64,000 bases of DNA from Bacteroidaceae bacterium (GTDB taxonomy: Bacteria; Bacteroidota; Bacteroidia; Bacteroidales; Bacteroidaceae). The stretch spans positions 19,982 through 83,981 of the forward strand of contig JAGASY010000013.1 of NCBI GenBank assembly GCA_017621515.1, read 5' to 3'. How positions within the stretch are numbered: position 1 is the first letter of the stretch; each line of letters begins with the position of its first letter. This document shows, piece by piece, positions 54,506 to 63,962 of the stretch. The notes below the pieces were generated by a model. It saw only the letters and a program-made list of their open reading frames with translations. It was not told the DNA's origin and searched no databases. The translations under genes and the position numbers were made by a program.

Positions 54506-55249
54506 ATGGCAACAAAGATCTTAGTGTCTCAACCTAAACCGCAGACGGAGAAGTCACCATACTTCGACATCGCTGAAAAATATGGTGTAGAGATGGTGTT
54601 CAGACCATTCATCAAAGTAGAGCCGATGTCGGCAAAGGATTTCCGCCAGCAAAAAGTATCTATACCTGAACATACAGCAATTGTATTCACTTCACGCCAT
54701 GCTATAGACCACTTTTTCACACTTTGCAAAGATTTGCGAGTGAATATAGACGAAACCATGAAATATTTCTGTGTCTCGGAACAAGTAGCTCTGTATATAC
54801 AGAAATATGTGCAGTACCGCAAACGCAAGAATTTCCATCCGGAATCAGGAAAATTGGTTGACTTGATACCTATTATGCAGAAGCATAAGACAGAGAAGTA
54901 TTTCGTGCCGCTGTCTTCTGTACATAATGACGACCTGAAGAACATGCTCGATGCAGCCAAACTGCAACATAGCGAAGCCGTAATGTACTATACCGTGAGC
55001 AACGACTTCGGACCGGACGAGCCTTTCGACTATAACATGATTGTATTCTTCAGTCCGGAAGGAATCTATTCTCTCATGAAAAACTTCCCGGACTTCAAAC
55101 AGGGAGATATAGCCATTGCATGTCTTGGAAGCAAAACCATCAAAGCGGCAGAAGACGCCGGACTGAGAATAGACATGCAGCCAACTCCGGAACTGCGTTC
55201 CGTACCGGCAATGATAGAAGACTATATAAAGAAGCATCAGAAAGACTGA
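54506..55249 (+). CDS. hemD: Uroporphyrinogen-III synthase family protein
   Basis: 247 residues. Two alternating Rossmann-like domains, with IVFTSRHAIDHFF (about 57-69) and FFSPEGIYSLMKNFPDF, followed by IACLGSKTIKAAEDAGL, the typical C-terminal HemD features. It would close hydroxymethylbilane to uroporphyrinogen III. Family sequences are poorly conserved and no other tetrapyrrole genes are in the window, so a changed role in this lineage is possible. It follows DUF4271 by 7 bp. Confidence 0.85.
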   Translation: MATKILVSQPKPQTEKSPYFDIAEKYGVEMVFRPFIKVEPMSAKDFRQQKVSIPEHTAIVFTSRHAIDHFFTLCKDLRVNIDETMKYFCVSEQVALYIQKYVQYRKRKNFHPESGKLVDLIPIMQKHKTEKYFVPLSSVHNDDLKNMLDAAKLQHSEAVMYYTVSNDFGPDEPFDYNMIVFFSPEGIYSLMKNFPDFKQGDIAIACLGSKTIKAAEDAGLRIDMQPTPELRSVPAMIEDYIKKHQKD

Positions 55250-55262
55250 TACACTGACAATA

Positions 55263-55318
55263 AATAATGGCTGCGCAATATATGTTCAATGGAACAGAAA
55301 GGATGCGCAGCCATTATT
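55263..55318 (+). terminator. Hairpin between hemD and rnpA
   Basis: Perfect 15-bp stem, AATAATGGCTGCGCA with TGCGCAGCCATTATT, 26-nt loop. There is no clear T-run, so it may be a weak terminator or an RNA-processing site. Confidence 0.6.
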
Positions 55319-55375
55319 ATATGTACGGACTCTGTTTGTTTTTGAGCAGCAAAAAAAAGGAATTAAAGATTACAA

Positions 55376-55768
55376 GTGATGGAAACTGTTCCTAAAACAT
55401 TCTGCAAGGCAGAACGACTGAATAAGAAATTGATTATCGACAAGCTATTTGCCGGTGGGAATGCCTCAATGTCTGCATTTCCGCTACGTGCACTGTATAT
55501 GCCCATGCCCAAAGGCGAAGTTCCGGTATCGATATTTATAAGCGTTCCTAAACGCAGACTGCACAATGCCACAGACAGAAACAGAATGAAACGGCAGATA
55601 CGTGAGGCATACCGCTGTTCCAAATACAAATTATGGAAGATTATGGAAGAAAAGGAGAGCAGTATGGCTATCGCATTCATCTGTATAGCAGACAAGCCGT
55701 GTACTACAGACAACATCAGAAGAAGTGTATATAAAATTCTGAGAAGAATCGAAGAAAAGACAAAATAG
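55376..55768 (+). CDS. rnpA: Ribonuclease P protein component
   Basis: 130 residues, basic. The signature RNRMKRQIREAYR (RNR motif) is near residue 77, and the protein opens ETVPKTFCKAERLNKKLIID. It assists the RNase P RNA in 5' tRNA processing. The neighbour yidD lies 15 bp downstream. The usual rpmH gene is not next to it here, as is common in Bacteroidetes, where hemD precedes instead. Confidence 0.93.
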   Translation: MMETVPKTFCKAERLNKKLIIDKLFAGGNASMSAFPLRALYMPMPKGEVPVSIFISVPKRRLHNATDRNRMKRQIREAYRCSKYKLWKIMEEKESSMAIAFICIADKPCTTDNIRRSVYKILRRIEEKTK

Positions 55769-55783
55769 GAAAAAGATATTATC

Positions 55784-56026
55784 ATGAAAGCATTTTTCCG
55801 GACAATCAGCAAGGTATTGTCTTTTCTGCTACTGATTCCCATTTATTTCTATCGGACTTGCATATCACCTTTCACCCCACCGTCTTGCAGGTTCACTCCG
55901 ACATGTTCACAATATGCAATAGAGGCAATAAAAAAACACGGGCCTTTTCGCGGCATGTACTTGGCTGTACGCAGAATTTTACGTTGTCACCCGTGGGGAG
56001 GACACGGCTATGATCCTGTGCCGTAA
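55784..56026 (+). CDS. yidD: Membrane protein insertion efficiency factor YidD
   Basis: 80 residues. An N-terminal hydrophobic amphipathic helix is followed by [40 protein letters not shown] and the invariant C-terminal [12 protein letters not shown]. It helps insert proteins into the inner membrane with YidC/Sec. Full family length. Last gene of the DUF4271-hemD-rnpA-yidD run. Confidence 0.95.
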   Translation: MKAFFRTISKVLSFLLLIPIYFYRTCISPFTPPSCRFTPTCSQYAIEAIKKHGPFRGMYLAVRRILRCHPWGGHGYDPVP

Positions 56027-56160
56027 GAGCCACATTAATCTTTCGTCTATCTTCACTCGTCAAAGAGAATAAAAGAATTTGTTTTGAATCTATTTGGCAT
56101 GATTCCGGTATATATAGAACTGTTTATGTAAATATGCTCACAGAATGGTCAGAAAAAAGT

Positions 56161-56991
56161 CCCATAATAAAATTTTTTATATATAATTTTTAACAAAATT
56201 ATTTTCTGACAAAACGATGGTCCATTTAACTATTTAAGTTTCAATTTGCTTATTTTATTTTCAAAACACCATCTTTTTGATTTTGTCAAATGTTAAAAAT
56301 CCAAGCCCTCTGGCACGCGTCAAAATGAAGCGCACCGGACTTTTCTCGAAGAATGGGGATTCTACGCGCATTTCCCGAAGGCTCCGTAAAATGTGAAATA
56401 ATGTTTCATTTTAGAACGGTCTTTTACATTTATTCACTCCCGGCGAAGAGTTCTTGGAAAAAAACTACTAAGTTCTCAAATTTTCAGCGCACTGTTTTTT
56501 TCTTCGCAGCGCACTGCAATTTTATTTTCAGCGCACTGGAATTTCTCTCACTGTGCGCTGAAAAAATAAAAACAGCGCGCTGAAAATAAAAAAACAGTGG
56601 GAAGCGAAGAAAAAGCCTGTTTGCTTCAGTTGAAATGTTAAGAAGTATATAAATTGCCACATTAAGAGAATGTCAGAACAAGAAGTTAAAAGTAAGTGAA
56701 TTTGAAAGGGAATTTTGAGACAAAAACGGCAGGTTTGCTTATAGTATATTAATAATCAATAAGTTACCAGAATATTCAAAGTTCTCTGGAAATTGCGTCC
56801 GGCATATTTTTTTGAGCATTTTGAGAAAATCCATATTTTACTGATTATCAATATATTATCTTTAGTTCGAAATTTTTATTCTTTCGTCATCGGCAAAAAT
56901 TCGCTTCAAATGTTAAATTTTCATTTTGGACGAAAATATCATTTTGTCAAAAATAAGAAATTGATTTTTGTCATGTTTTTACAGATTTAGT
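56161..56991 (+). repeat. Long intergenic repeat element, copy D, with 22-bp array
   Basis: Fourth copy, same orientation as A. It starts CCATAATAAAATTTTTTATA and keeps CCCTCTGGCACGCGTCAAAA, GTGAAATAATGTTTCAT, CCCGGCGAAGAGTTC, GAAATGTTAAGAAGTATATA, TTGCGTCCGGCATA and AAATGTTAAATTTTCATTTT. Array units start at 56485, 56507, 56529, 56551, 56573 and 56595, exactly 22 bp apart: CAGCGCACTG three times, then CTGTGCGCTG, CAGCGCGCTG and CAGTGGGAAG. It lies between the convergent yidD and tsaE genes, and at its right end has the inverted pair described next. The rest of 56027-57125 shows nothing else. Confidence 0.85.
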
Positions 56992-57080
56992 GGGTGCATT
57001 CACAGACTCCTCCGTTGGAAACATCTCCTAAAGAATCTATGAATACACCCACTAATACTAAAGACAAATCTGTCGAATAC
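56989..57080. repeat. Inverted motif pair at the right end of copy D
   Basis: AGTGGGTGCATTCA (56989-57002) is mirrored by TGAATACACCCACT (57040-57053) with one mismatch. GCATTCACAGACTCCTCCG follows the first arm, and TCTGTCGAATAC (57069-57080) is a third, inverted partial copy. Confidence 0.65.
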
Positions 57081-57125
57081 CTTCCTAAAAGAAATAAAAT
57101 TAAAACAATGTATAAAAACTTCGCT

Positions 57126-57560
57126 TTAATTCTCAAATTCAATCTTCCTTGTACCGTCTTCCAGTTCTTCTATAAAGACTTTCACCACATCATCCGGCAA
57201 TAGTTCTTCTATAAGCTCCGGCCATTCCATAAAGCACAAATTCCCGCTATAAACATAATCTTCATAACCAATATCAAGGACTTCCGCCAAAGCCGCAGCA
57301 TGATCAGCTTTCTGGAAGCGATAGAAATCGAAATGATACACAGGCTCTCCGTTCCCATCAAGATACTCATTGACTATGGCGAAAGTAGGGGAATTTATCA
57401 CATCGGTAACTCCCAACTGCTCGCATACTGCCTTTATAAAAGTCGTCTTGCCGGCACCCATCTTACCGTAAAAGGCAAAAACTCGGTTATTTCCCATTGC
57501 ATGCACAAACTTTGCAGCAGCACCGGCTATCTCATCTATGGAATCTATTTTTATTATCAT
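57126..57560 (-). CDS. tsaE: tRNA threonylcarbamoyladenosine biosynthesis ATPase TsaE
   Basis: 144 residues. Walker A in [16 protein letters not shown] (about residues 30-45), then [13 protein letters not shown] and the Walker-B-like HFDFYRF, and [13 protein letters not shown] near the end. TsaE works with TsaB and TsaD to put t6A on tRNAs reading ANN codons. The other Tsa genes are not in the window. It lies 21 bp downstream of porX, the last gene of that run. Confidence 0.95.
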   Translation of the reverse strand: MIIKIDSIDEIAGAAAKFVHAMGNNRVFAFYGKMGAGKTTFIKAVCEQLGVTDVINSPTFAIVNEYLDGNGEPVYHFDFYRFQKADHAAALAEVLDIGYEDYVYSGNLCFMEWPELIEELLPDDVVKVFIEELEDGTRKIEFEN

Positions 57561-57581
57561 AATATAGAATTTTATTATAAA

Positions 57582-59141
57582 TCAACTACGCTTGGCACGC
57601 TTGCTCTGCATTGTTACCACAGGGATAAGCATCTCTTCCATTGAAATGCCCCCATGCTGGAATGTATTCTTATAGTATCCGACATAATAATTATAATTAT
57701 TAGGATACGCAAAAAAAGAATCATTCATAGCAAACACATACGATGTACTCAGATTAGGCGAAGGCAAAAGGGCTTTTTTAGGCTCCTTGAGTTCAAAAAC
57801 CTCTTTTGTATTATAGTTCAGATTCTTGCCCAGTTTATAACGCAGATTTGTATTCGTGTTCTTATCTCCAATTATCTTGACCGGTGTATTCACTCGTATG
57901 CTCCCATGGTCTGTGGTCACAACAATCTTGACATCGGAATGTGCAAGAACATTAAAAAGTTCACCGACAGGAGAATGACGGAACCACGACAAGGTAATGC
58001 TACGATAAGCGTTTTCATCAGACGAGAGTTCACGAACCATAAGCGATTCGGTTCTCGCATGTGAGAGCATATCTATAAAGTTAATGACAATGACATTCAA
58101 GTCTTTGTTTGTCATGTTCTTGAACTGAGAGACAAATTTGTCGGAATCAGCAGAATTATTAAGTTTAGAATACGAGAATGTATTCTTACGTCGATAACGC
58201 TCAAACTGTGTCTTGACAAGAGACATCTCATTCAGGTTCTTTCCTTCATCCTCGTCCTCATCAACCCACAAATCGGGAAACATGGAAGCTATCTGCGACG
58301 GCATCAAGCCTGCAAATATTGCATTGCGTGCATATTGTGTAGAGGTAGGAAGAATGCTGAGATACAGTTCTTCATCAAAGATAAAGTTCTCGGATAAATC
58401 TTGACTGATAACTCTCCACTGGTCATAACGCAGATTATCAAAGACAATAAGGCACACTTTCTCTCCATTATCCAGAAGAGGGAAAATTTTACGTTTGAAT
58501 ATGTCCGGACTCATTAATGGACGGCTGTCAGGATTAGCAATCCAATTCATATAATTCTTCCGAATGAATTTGGAAAATTCGGTATTCGCCTCCATCTTCT
58601 GCATACGCAACATATCAGTCATCTCGCTATTGGTTTCAGACAACTCCAGTTCCCAAAAGACAAGACGCTTATATACTTCAATCCACTCTTCAAGGCTATA
58701 TGAATCGTTTATCTGCATACCTATCTTCATAAAATTCTGCTGATAGCTCGTATTGGTAACTTCTGTGGCTATCGCTTTCTTATGAAGATGTTTCTTCAGC
58801 GTAAGGAGAATCTGATTCGGATTGACCGGCTTAATCAAATAATCGGCAATCTTAGAGCCTATCGCCTGATCCATAATATCTTCTTCTTCACTTTTTGTGA
58901 CCATGACGACAGGAATCGCACTGTTGATTTCTTTTATCTGAAACAGCGTTTCCAAGCCACTCAAACCCGGCATATTCTCATCCAGAAGAATAATGTCGAA
59001 TGAACGTTCACGACACAAGTCTATCGCGTCTCGTCCATTAGTGGCAGTAACAACTTCATACCCTTTCTTTTCAAGAAAGATAATATAGGCTTTCAGGAGT
59101 TCAACTTCATCGTCAACCCATAATAATATACCATTGTCCAT
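57582..59141 (-). CDS. porX: T9SS response regulator PorX
   Basis: 519 residues. The N-terminal receiver has the acidic pair Asp10-Asp11, phospho-acceptor Asp54 in ILLDENMPG, Thr82 and Lys104. A helical linker (about 125-200) leads to a PglZ/alkaline-phosphatase-type domain with IVFDNLRYDQW, TSTQYARNAIFAGLMPS, TTDHGSIR and QHGGISMEEMLIPV. This unusual pairing, with no DNA-binding domain, is diagnostic of PorX, which controls T9SS genes and can cleave oligonucleotides in other species. The partner kinase PorY is not in the window. porW stands immediately upstream, 17 bp away. Confidence 0.95.
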   Translation of the reverse strand: MDNGILLWVDDEVELLKAYIIFLEKKGYEVVTATNGRDAIDLCRERSFDIILLDENMPGLSGLETLFQIKEINSAIPVVMVTKSEEEDIMDQAIGSKIADYLIKPVNPNQILLTLKKHLHKKAIATEVTNTSYQQNFMKIGMQINDSYSLEEWIEVYKRLVFWELELSETNSEMTDMLRMQKMEANTEFSKFIRKNYMNWIANPDSRPLMSPDIFKRKIFPLLDNGEKVCLIVFDNLRYDQWRVISQDLSENFIFDEELYLSILPTSTQYARNAIFAGLMPSQIASMFPDLWVDEDEDEGKNLNEMSLVKTQFERYRRKNTFSYSKLNNSADSDKFVSQFKNMTNKDLNVIVINFIDMLSHARTESLMVRELSSDENAYRSITLSWFRHSPVGELFNVLAHSDVKIVVTTDHGSIRVNTPVKIIGDKNTNTNLRYKLGKNLNYNTKEVFELKEPKKALLPSPNLSTSYVFAMNDSFFAYPNNYNYYVGYYKNTFQHGGISMEEMLIPVVTMQSKRAKRS

Positions 59142-59158
59142 TGTATTCTCCTAATTAG

Positions 59159-62053
59159 TTAGAATATGTAATTATCATCTTCATACTCATCTTCTTCCTC
59201 GTCATATTCATCATCTTCTTTTGGCTGAGGAAGTTCTGTCGGTTCATCAAGCGTACTGTCATCAATATTCAAATGTCCGAACTCACCAAAATGTTCATCA
59301 TAAAAGTCAAAGTAATCAGCAAAACTCTTTCCTTTCATCAGAAGTTTGAGATTAGACTCTGAAATAACAAATGACTTGAGTCCTTCCAGTTTATATACCA
59401 TTTCTTCATTGTTATACAAACGATGAAGATATATAAATGCCTCGTCATAATTGAGGAATGTACGTACTTGCAGCATATCAATTCCATCGCCTCTTTCAAT
59501 AGATATGTCGAAATTGCGCACGGTAAAGTTTGTAAAATTATAACGCGCCATTTCGTACAACAACTGATTCTCATCTACACTATCACGCTCGTATGCCACT
59601 ACAAATACAAAGTCACAATTTTTCTCATCTGTAAAAGCAGAATCAGCAGCCAATGAATCTTCCTCTGCGCCCAGTCCTCTTCTGCGCTCCCATATAGAAC
59701 CCATCTCAAATTTACCACTTGCAAGAAGTCGTCCTTCCTTTAGCCCCTTTACATACAGACCTGCAAGTTCGCTCACAGTGCTCGTCGGATAGTTCTCCAC
59801 AATTGATTTCATAGAAGTCATAAACTGGTCGCGCTCCCCTGTTTCCAGATAACTCATCGCACGAAGAAACATAAATCGTGCTCTGTTAGCGCCTTCCGGA
59901 TATTCTTTTTCTGCATAAGCATCATTCGATATGACTTTATCAAAATCATTTGCAAGAAACGCGTTATATGTATCAGCATAAAGTGAGTCCTCTACTTGTT
60001 TGCCGTATCTCGCCTTAAACGCAAAGTTAGCATCCGACACATTTTTTGCGTATTCGTGTTCCGGAAATTCAGAGATAAGCTTATTACGATAAACTTCCGC
60101 TTCGTCATTACGTCCAATACGCGAATACAACTGAAACATATTATAGTAAGTCTCAGCCATCTGTTCAAAATCAGGAAAATCAGAACATATACGCATAAAG
60201 GTTTTATCGGCAAGAGGGAAATTCTCCATCCTGTCTTTATATATAACTCCAGCATTGAAAAGAGCATTGACAAGCGTTGCATTCGAAGCTTGCATCTGTT
60301 CTTCTGTCAACGGTATGTCTTTGAGATAGTATTCCGGACGATGAGGATCATTGGCATATTCCTCATTCTCTTTTTTCGCATCATTCGCTATTTCCTCTCC
60401 ATTTGAAGCGGCATTTGCAATTGAATCATTATCCAAATCAATAGAATCAGACAAAACTGTGCTCTCGTTAAAATCATCCAGCACAGTCTTATTTGCTCTT
60501 CGCCAATTGTCAGCCAGTTCACGCTTTCCCCATTTCTTCTGGAACTCCAGTTTTCCGGCAGCAACAGCCGTCGGATTGTAAAAATACCACAATCCGCCAC
60601 TATTCCTGTTACCTGTATTATTCTGGTTTGTTCGGTTTGCAGTAGTCGTATTCTGTTGCGTCCTATTATTCCTTGTGGTTTGTTCCGCCTCTGCATCTGA
60701 GGCTTTCCTTTCTTCCTCCTTTTCTTTTTTCTTGACGTATTCTATAATATTTTTTATTACATTCATACGTTCTACAGAATCCATCTTTGCAAGAGTCTGA
60801 AGGCTATCCTGCAACTCGATATCTGCAGCAAAAGGTTGAAGTTCATCCAATATTTTTGAACGCTCATCTATTTCCTTGTAATCTTCACGTTCCTTATCAA
60901 GTAAGCCTAATACTTCGGAATAACATTTATGCGCTTTCACAAAATCTTCCGTCTCCCAATAAAGTCGTCCCAAATGTAATAGAACAACTCCTTTTTCTAT
61001 ACCGTTTCTCGTACTCTTCTCTACACCCTCAGTATAGGCATAAATAGCATGCAATGTGTCTTGGTTGGCAAGATAAATATTACCGACTGCATAAAAGACC
61101 TGATCTAAGAAATCCTTATTCTTAGGATTTCTTGACATAGCCAACAATTTACGGATCATCTGTTTGCTCTTTCCGGCAGAGACAACTTCCGTCTGTTGTA
61201 TGCGTGCGTTAAATTCAAGTTCGTAAGGCGGATTCTTGGCTGCGACTTTTTTATAAGCTTTAAAAGCGAGCTGGTCTTGTCCTGTTTTATGATATAACTG
61301 TCCAAGCAGGAAATAGAGTCGGGCTTTTTGTAAAGCACGTTTTTCTTTTTTTATAGCTTTAAGTAAATTAGGTATCGCATCAGAATATTGCTGCTGACGA
61401 AGTTGACAATTGGCAACAACCTCTGATTTCAATGCATCATACTTGTGAGGAAAACTATCACGTACAGCTCTGGATATAACATCTTCCGCATCATAAAACC
61501 AATCCAATTCGGAATAACACTTGGCTTCAAGCAAACGGGCCTTTGCTATAATATCTGGCTTTGAGAAATATAATCGCTGAATATAAGAAAAGGTAGAAGC
61601 AGCTTCCATGTATTCTCCTTTACGGAATTGCGCCTCTCCCATTAAAAACCAAGCCTTATAAAGAAAAGGATTATACTCTTTCTGGCTCAACCATATCTTA
61701 TCCTTTGCCTTTTTAGGTTTATTGCTGTTCCATTCTGGACGAGTAGTAATAGAATGTTGTTTGATTGTCTTCTGGCATTTTTCTATTGAACGTGCAAAAT
61801 CAGAGTTTCCCAACGATACTGTTACTTTGTTGGAGGTTACATACAAAGGAATAATCTCTGTATAATTATCTTTATTCCCTTTTTCTTGCGCATCAACCCC
61901 ATCTATATAAGCCAAATGCCCATTATAATAGGTATTATAACGAGCTTTAAAAGCCTGCACAGCACGTGTCATACTTGTATTTTTTTTTGTAGAACACGAA
62001 GTAAGAAATATGCCAGCATACAAAATAAGAAAAAAACTGAATAGCTTCTTCAT
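59159..62053 (-). CDS. porW: T9SS lipoprotein PorW/SprE
   Basis: 964 residues. Lipoprotein signal ends in FLTSC (Cys20). The start of the mature protein, TRAVQAFKARYNTYYNGHLAY, is typical of SprE/PorW. Repeated TPR-like helices follow (about 90-440), then an Asn/Thr-rich low-complexity stretch (about 455-495), a second TPR region, and a strongly acidic tail. PorW is needed for type IX secretion and gliding and is thought to link outer-membrane and ring components. The gene pairs with porX here, giving the system a second locus apart from gldK-N. Confidence 0.93.
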   Translation of the reverse strand: MKKLFSFFLILYAGIFLTSCSTKKNTSMTRAVQAFKARYNTYYNGHLAYIDGVDAQEKGNKDNYTEIIPLYVTSNKVTVSLGNSDFARSIEKCQKTIKQHSITTRPEWNSNKPKKAKDKIWLSQKEYNPFLYKAWFLMGEAQFRKGEYMEAASTFSYIQRLYFSKPDIIAKARLLEAKCYSELDWFYDAEDVISRAVRDSFPHKYDALKSEVVANCQLRQQQYSDAIPNLLKAIKKEKRALQKARLYFLLGQLYHKTGQDQLAFKAYKKVAAKNPPYELEFNARIQQTEVVSAGKSKQMIRKLLAMSRNPKNKDFLDQVFYAVGNIYLANQDTLHAIYAYTEGVEKSTRNGIEKGVVLLHLGRLYWETEDFVKAHKCYSEVLGLLDKEREDYKEIDERSKILDELQPFAADIELQDSLQTLAKMDSVERMNVIKNIIEYVKKKEKEEERKASDAEAEQTTRNNRTQQNTTTANRTNQNNTGNRNSGGLWYFYNPTAVAAGKLEFQKKWGKRELADNWRRANKTVLDDFNESTVLSDSIDLDNDSIANAASNGEEIANDAKKENEEYANDPHRPEYYLKDIPLTEEQMQASNATLVNALFNAGVIYKDRMENFPLADKTFMRICSDFPDFEQMAETYYNMFQLYSRIGRNDEAEVYRNKLISEFPEHEYAKNVSDANFAFKARYGKQVEDSLYADTYNAFLANDFDKVISNDAYAEKEYPEGANRARFMFLRAMSYLETGERDQFMTSMKSIVENYPTSTVSELAGLYVKGLKEGRLLASGKFEMGSIWERRRGLGAEEDSLAADSAFTDEKNCDFVFVVAYERDSVDENQLLYEMARYNFTNFTVRNFDISIERGDGIDMLQVRTFLNYDEAFIYLHRLYNNEEMVYKLEGLKSFVISESNLKLLMKGKSFADYFDFYDEHFGEFGHLNIDDSTLDEPTELPQPKEDDEYDEEEDEYEDDNYIF

Positions 62054-62130
62054 TGTCTCTATAGACTTTGAGTCTTTATATTATATAACGCAAAGTATAT
62101 GCTTTTAGTATAATTCAAATATGAATAAGA

Positions 62131-62571
62131 CTATTCTCCTCTTTTATGACCGTCGCTACGTCTTTCTGCAACAATCATAAAAACTTCATCTTTTAGTTCA
62201 TCCGGTAATTCTACAGAACGTAATTGTAAACTCCTTACCCAACCTGCCACTTCTGTATTCTTCATGGTATATAATATATCACGAAATTCCTCCACTTCTT
62301 CGTCTGTATATTCTTCTGGAAGATGTCCCCTAAAACGATCAAGTTCTTCATCGTTATAATATTCTATTTCACGGCTAACCGCAGCCAGCAGACTTTCTTT
62401 CTCACAAGTTTCGTGCTGTCCACAGCACTCCATATCATTTACCTGCTGAATAGACGGCAATTCAGTAAGTTCCCCCTTTTCAATTTTTTTTTGCAATCTT
62501 CTATTCCTGACAAAACCAGCTATCATTGCAAAAAAGCCAAGAACACACAGTCCAACAAACAAATACCACAT
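62131..62571 (-). CDS. Single-pass membrane protein with CCGxHxxC motif, unknown function
   Basis: 146 residues. One N-terminal transmembrane segment (about 2-20), a basic stop region, then MECCGQHETCEKES with three Cys and one His that could bind a metal. The rest is acidic and helical (EYYNDEELDRFRGHLPEEY). Homologues with this order occur beside aroA in other Bacteroidales; some are labelled phospholipase without evidence I know of. It is 7 bp downstream of aroA and 77 bp upstream of porW. Confidence 0.65.
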   Translation of the reverse strand: MWYLFVGLCVLGFFAMIAGFVRNRRLQKKIEKGELTELPSIQQVNDMECCGQHETCEKESLLAAVSREIEYYNDEELDRFRGHLPEEYTDEEVEEFRDILYTMKNTEVAGWVRSLQLRSVELPDELKDEVFMIVAERRSDGHKRGE

Positions 62572-62578
62572 ATTTTAC

Positions 62579-63841
62579 TTATTTAGATGTCTCAATCTGA
62601 AAACCAACAGCCTTCAAATTTTCCCAATATTTAGGATAGGATTTTGAAACCACTTCTGGATTATTGATTCTTATCTCTCCGAACTTTAAAGCACAAGGTG
62701 CAAAGGCCATAGCCATACGATGATCTTCATACGTATCTATAGCAGGAGATGGGCTTACAGGTACTTTTTCGCCATCCCAATACAGAACACTATCATTCTC
62801 CTCTTTTACAACATAACCCAGTTTCAAGAGTTCATTGCGCAAAGCTGTAATACGATCAGTCTCTTTTATTTTCAGACTCTGCAATCCTGTAAAGCGAAAA
62901 GGAATATCCATCATACAACAGCAGACAACAAATGTCTGTGCTAAATCAGGCTGATTCAAGAAATCATAGTTCATGTATTTACAAGGCTCTCCTTTTTTTC
63001 TCAAGATAACCCTTGGAATGTTATCAGAATGCTCAAAAATAGTCTGCACACCTAAATGTTCAAATATATCAGCCACTTTAGCATCTCCTTGATAACTATT
63101 TTGGAATAGTCCAACCAAAACAATCTCAGAATCTTCTGAAAGAGCAGCCATCTCATACCAATAAGAGCTTGCACTCCAATCGCTTTCCACAAAATAAGTT
63201 CGGGAAGAATATGGTATCGGTTCTACTATTATTTGAGATTCTCCACACCAATAACACTTCGCTCCAAAATCAGTCATTAATTGTAATGTCAAATCTATAT
63301 ATGGTCGGGAAATAACAGCATCTGTAAGTGTTAAAGACAATCCCTTTTCCATAGTAGGAGCTATCATCAACAGTGCAGAAATATATTGTGAACTAACATT
63401 TCCCGGTAAAGAGATACTGCCTCCTTCCATTCTGCTGTTTCCAACAATCCGTAAAGGAGGAAAACCATCCTTTTCCATATAATCAACTGTAGCCCCGAGT
63501 TTTCGCAAAGCATCAACCAAAATAGATATAGGTCGGTTTTTCATTCTTTCCGTCCCTGTAATAACCTTTATACCATCTGTCACAGCTAACAAAGCGGAAG
63601 AAAATCTCATAGCAGTCCCCGCCGCCCCAATATTAATAATATCAGACGGATGTCCAAGCCAATTCAACATTACACGAGTGTCATCACAATCTGCCAAATT
63701 ATTCAGTTCAGATTTCTTGATACCTTTAGTAAGAGCATTCATTACAAGCACTCTATTGCTGATGCTCTTAGAAGAAGGTAAACAGACATGTCCGCATACA
63801 TTCTGCGGTGCGTTTATAGTCATCTGCATGGCCGGATACAT
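62579..63841 (-). CDS. aroA: 3-phosphoshikimate 1-carboxyvinyltransferase (EPSP synthase)
   Basis: 420 residues from ATG 63841 (MYPAMQMTINAP). The frame is open to 63964, but the extra 41 codons cover the 5S terminator and G-rich leader. Motifs: LPSSKSISNRVLVMNAL (phosphate loop), GAAGTAMRF (the usual NxGTAxR site reads INIGAAGTAMRF), SSQYISALLM, and TYEDHRMAMAFAPCAL near the end (DHRMAM). It makes EPSP for aromatic amino acids. ATGs at 63829 or 63823 are also possible starts. Confidence 0.94.
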   Translation of the reverse strand: MYPAMQMTINAPQNVCGHVCLPSSKSISNRVLVMNALTKGIKKSELNNLADCDDTRVMLNWLGHPSDIINIGAAGTAMRFSSALLAVTDGIKVITGTERMKNRPISILVDALRKLGATVDYMEKDGFPPLRIVGNSRMEGGSISLPGNVSSQYISALLMIAPTMEKGLSLTLTDAVISRPYIDLTLQLMTDFGAKCYWCGESQIIVEPIPYSSRTYFVESDWSASSYWYEMAALSEDSEIVLVGLFQNSYQGDAKVADIFEHLGVQTIFEHSDNIPRVILRKKGEPCKYMNYDFLNQPDLAQTFVVCCCMMDIPFRFTGLQSLKIKETDRITALRNELLKLGYVVKEENDSVLYWDGEKVPVSPSPAIDTYEDHRMAMAFAPCALKFGEIRINNPEVVSKSYPKYWENLKAVGFQIETSK

Positions 63842-63920
63842 ATTACAGGTTAATATAGGGGACAGGAGGAAGAAGAAGCAGGGGGCATATTCCCAATCCC
63901 CCTCCCCCTGAAAAAGCAAT

Positions 63921-63955
63921 CCCCCTCCGTCCCGTGTGTCGGGGGCGGAGGGGGG
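63921..63955 (-). terminator. Terminator of the rRNA operon
   Basis: CCCCCTCCG pairs with CGGAGGGGG, enclosing an inner CCCG/CGGG stem, just after the 5S 3' end on the minus strand and followed by ATTGCTTTTT. Confidence 0.75.
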
Positions 63956-63962
63956 ACGAGGC

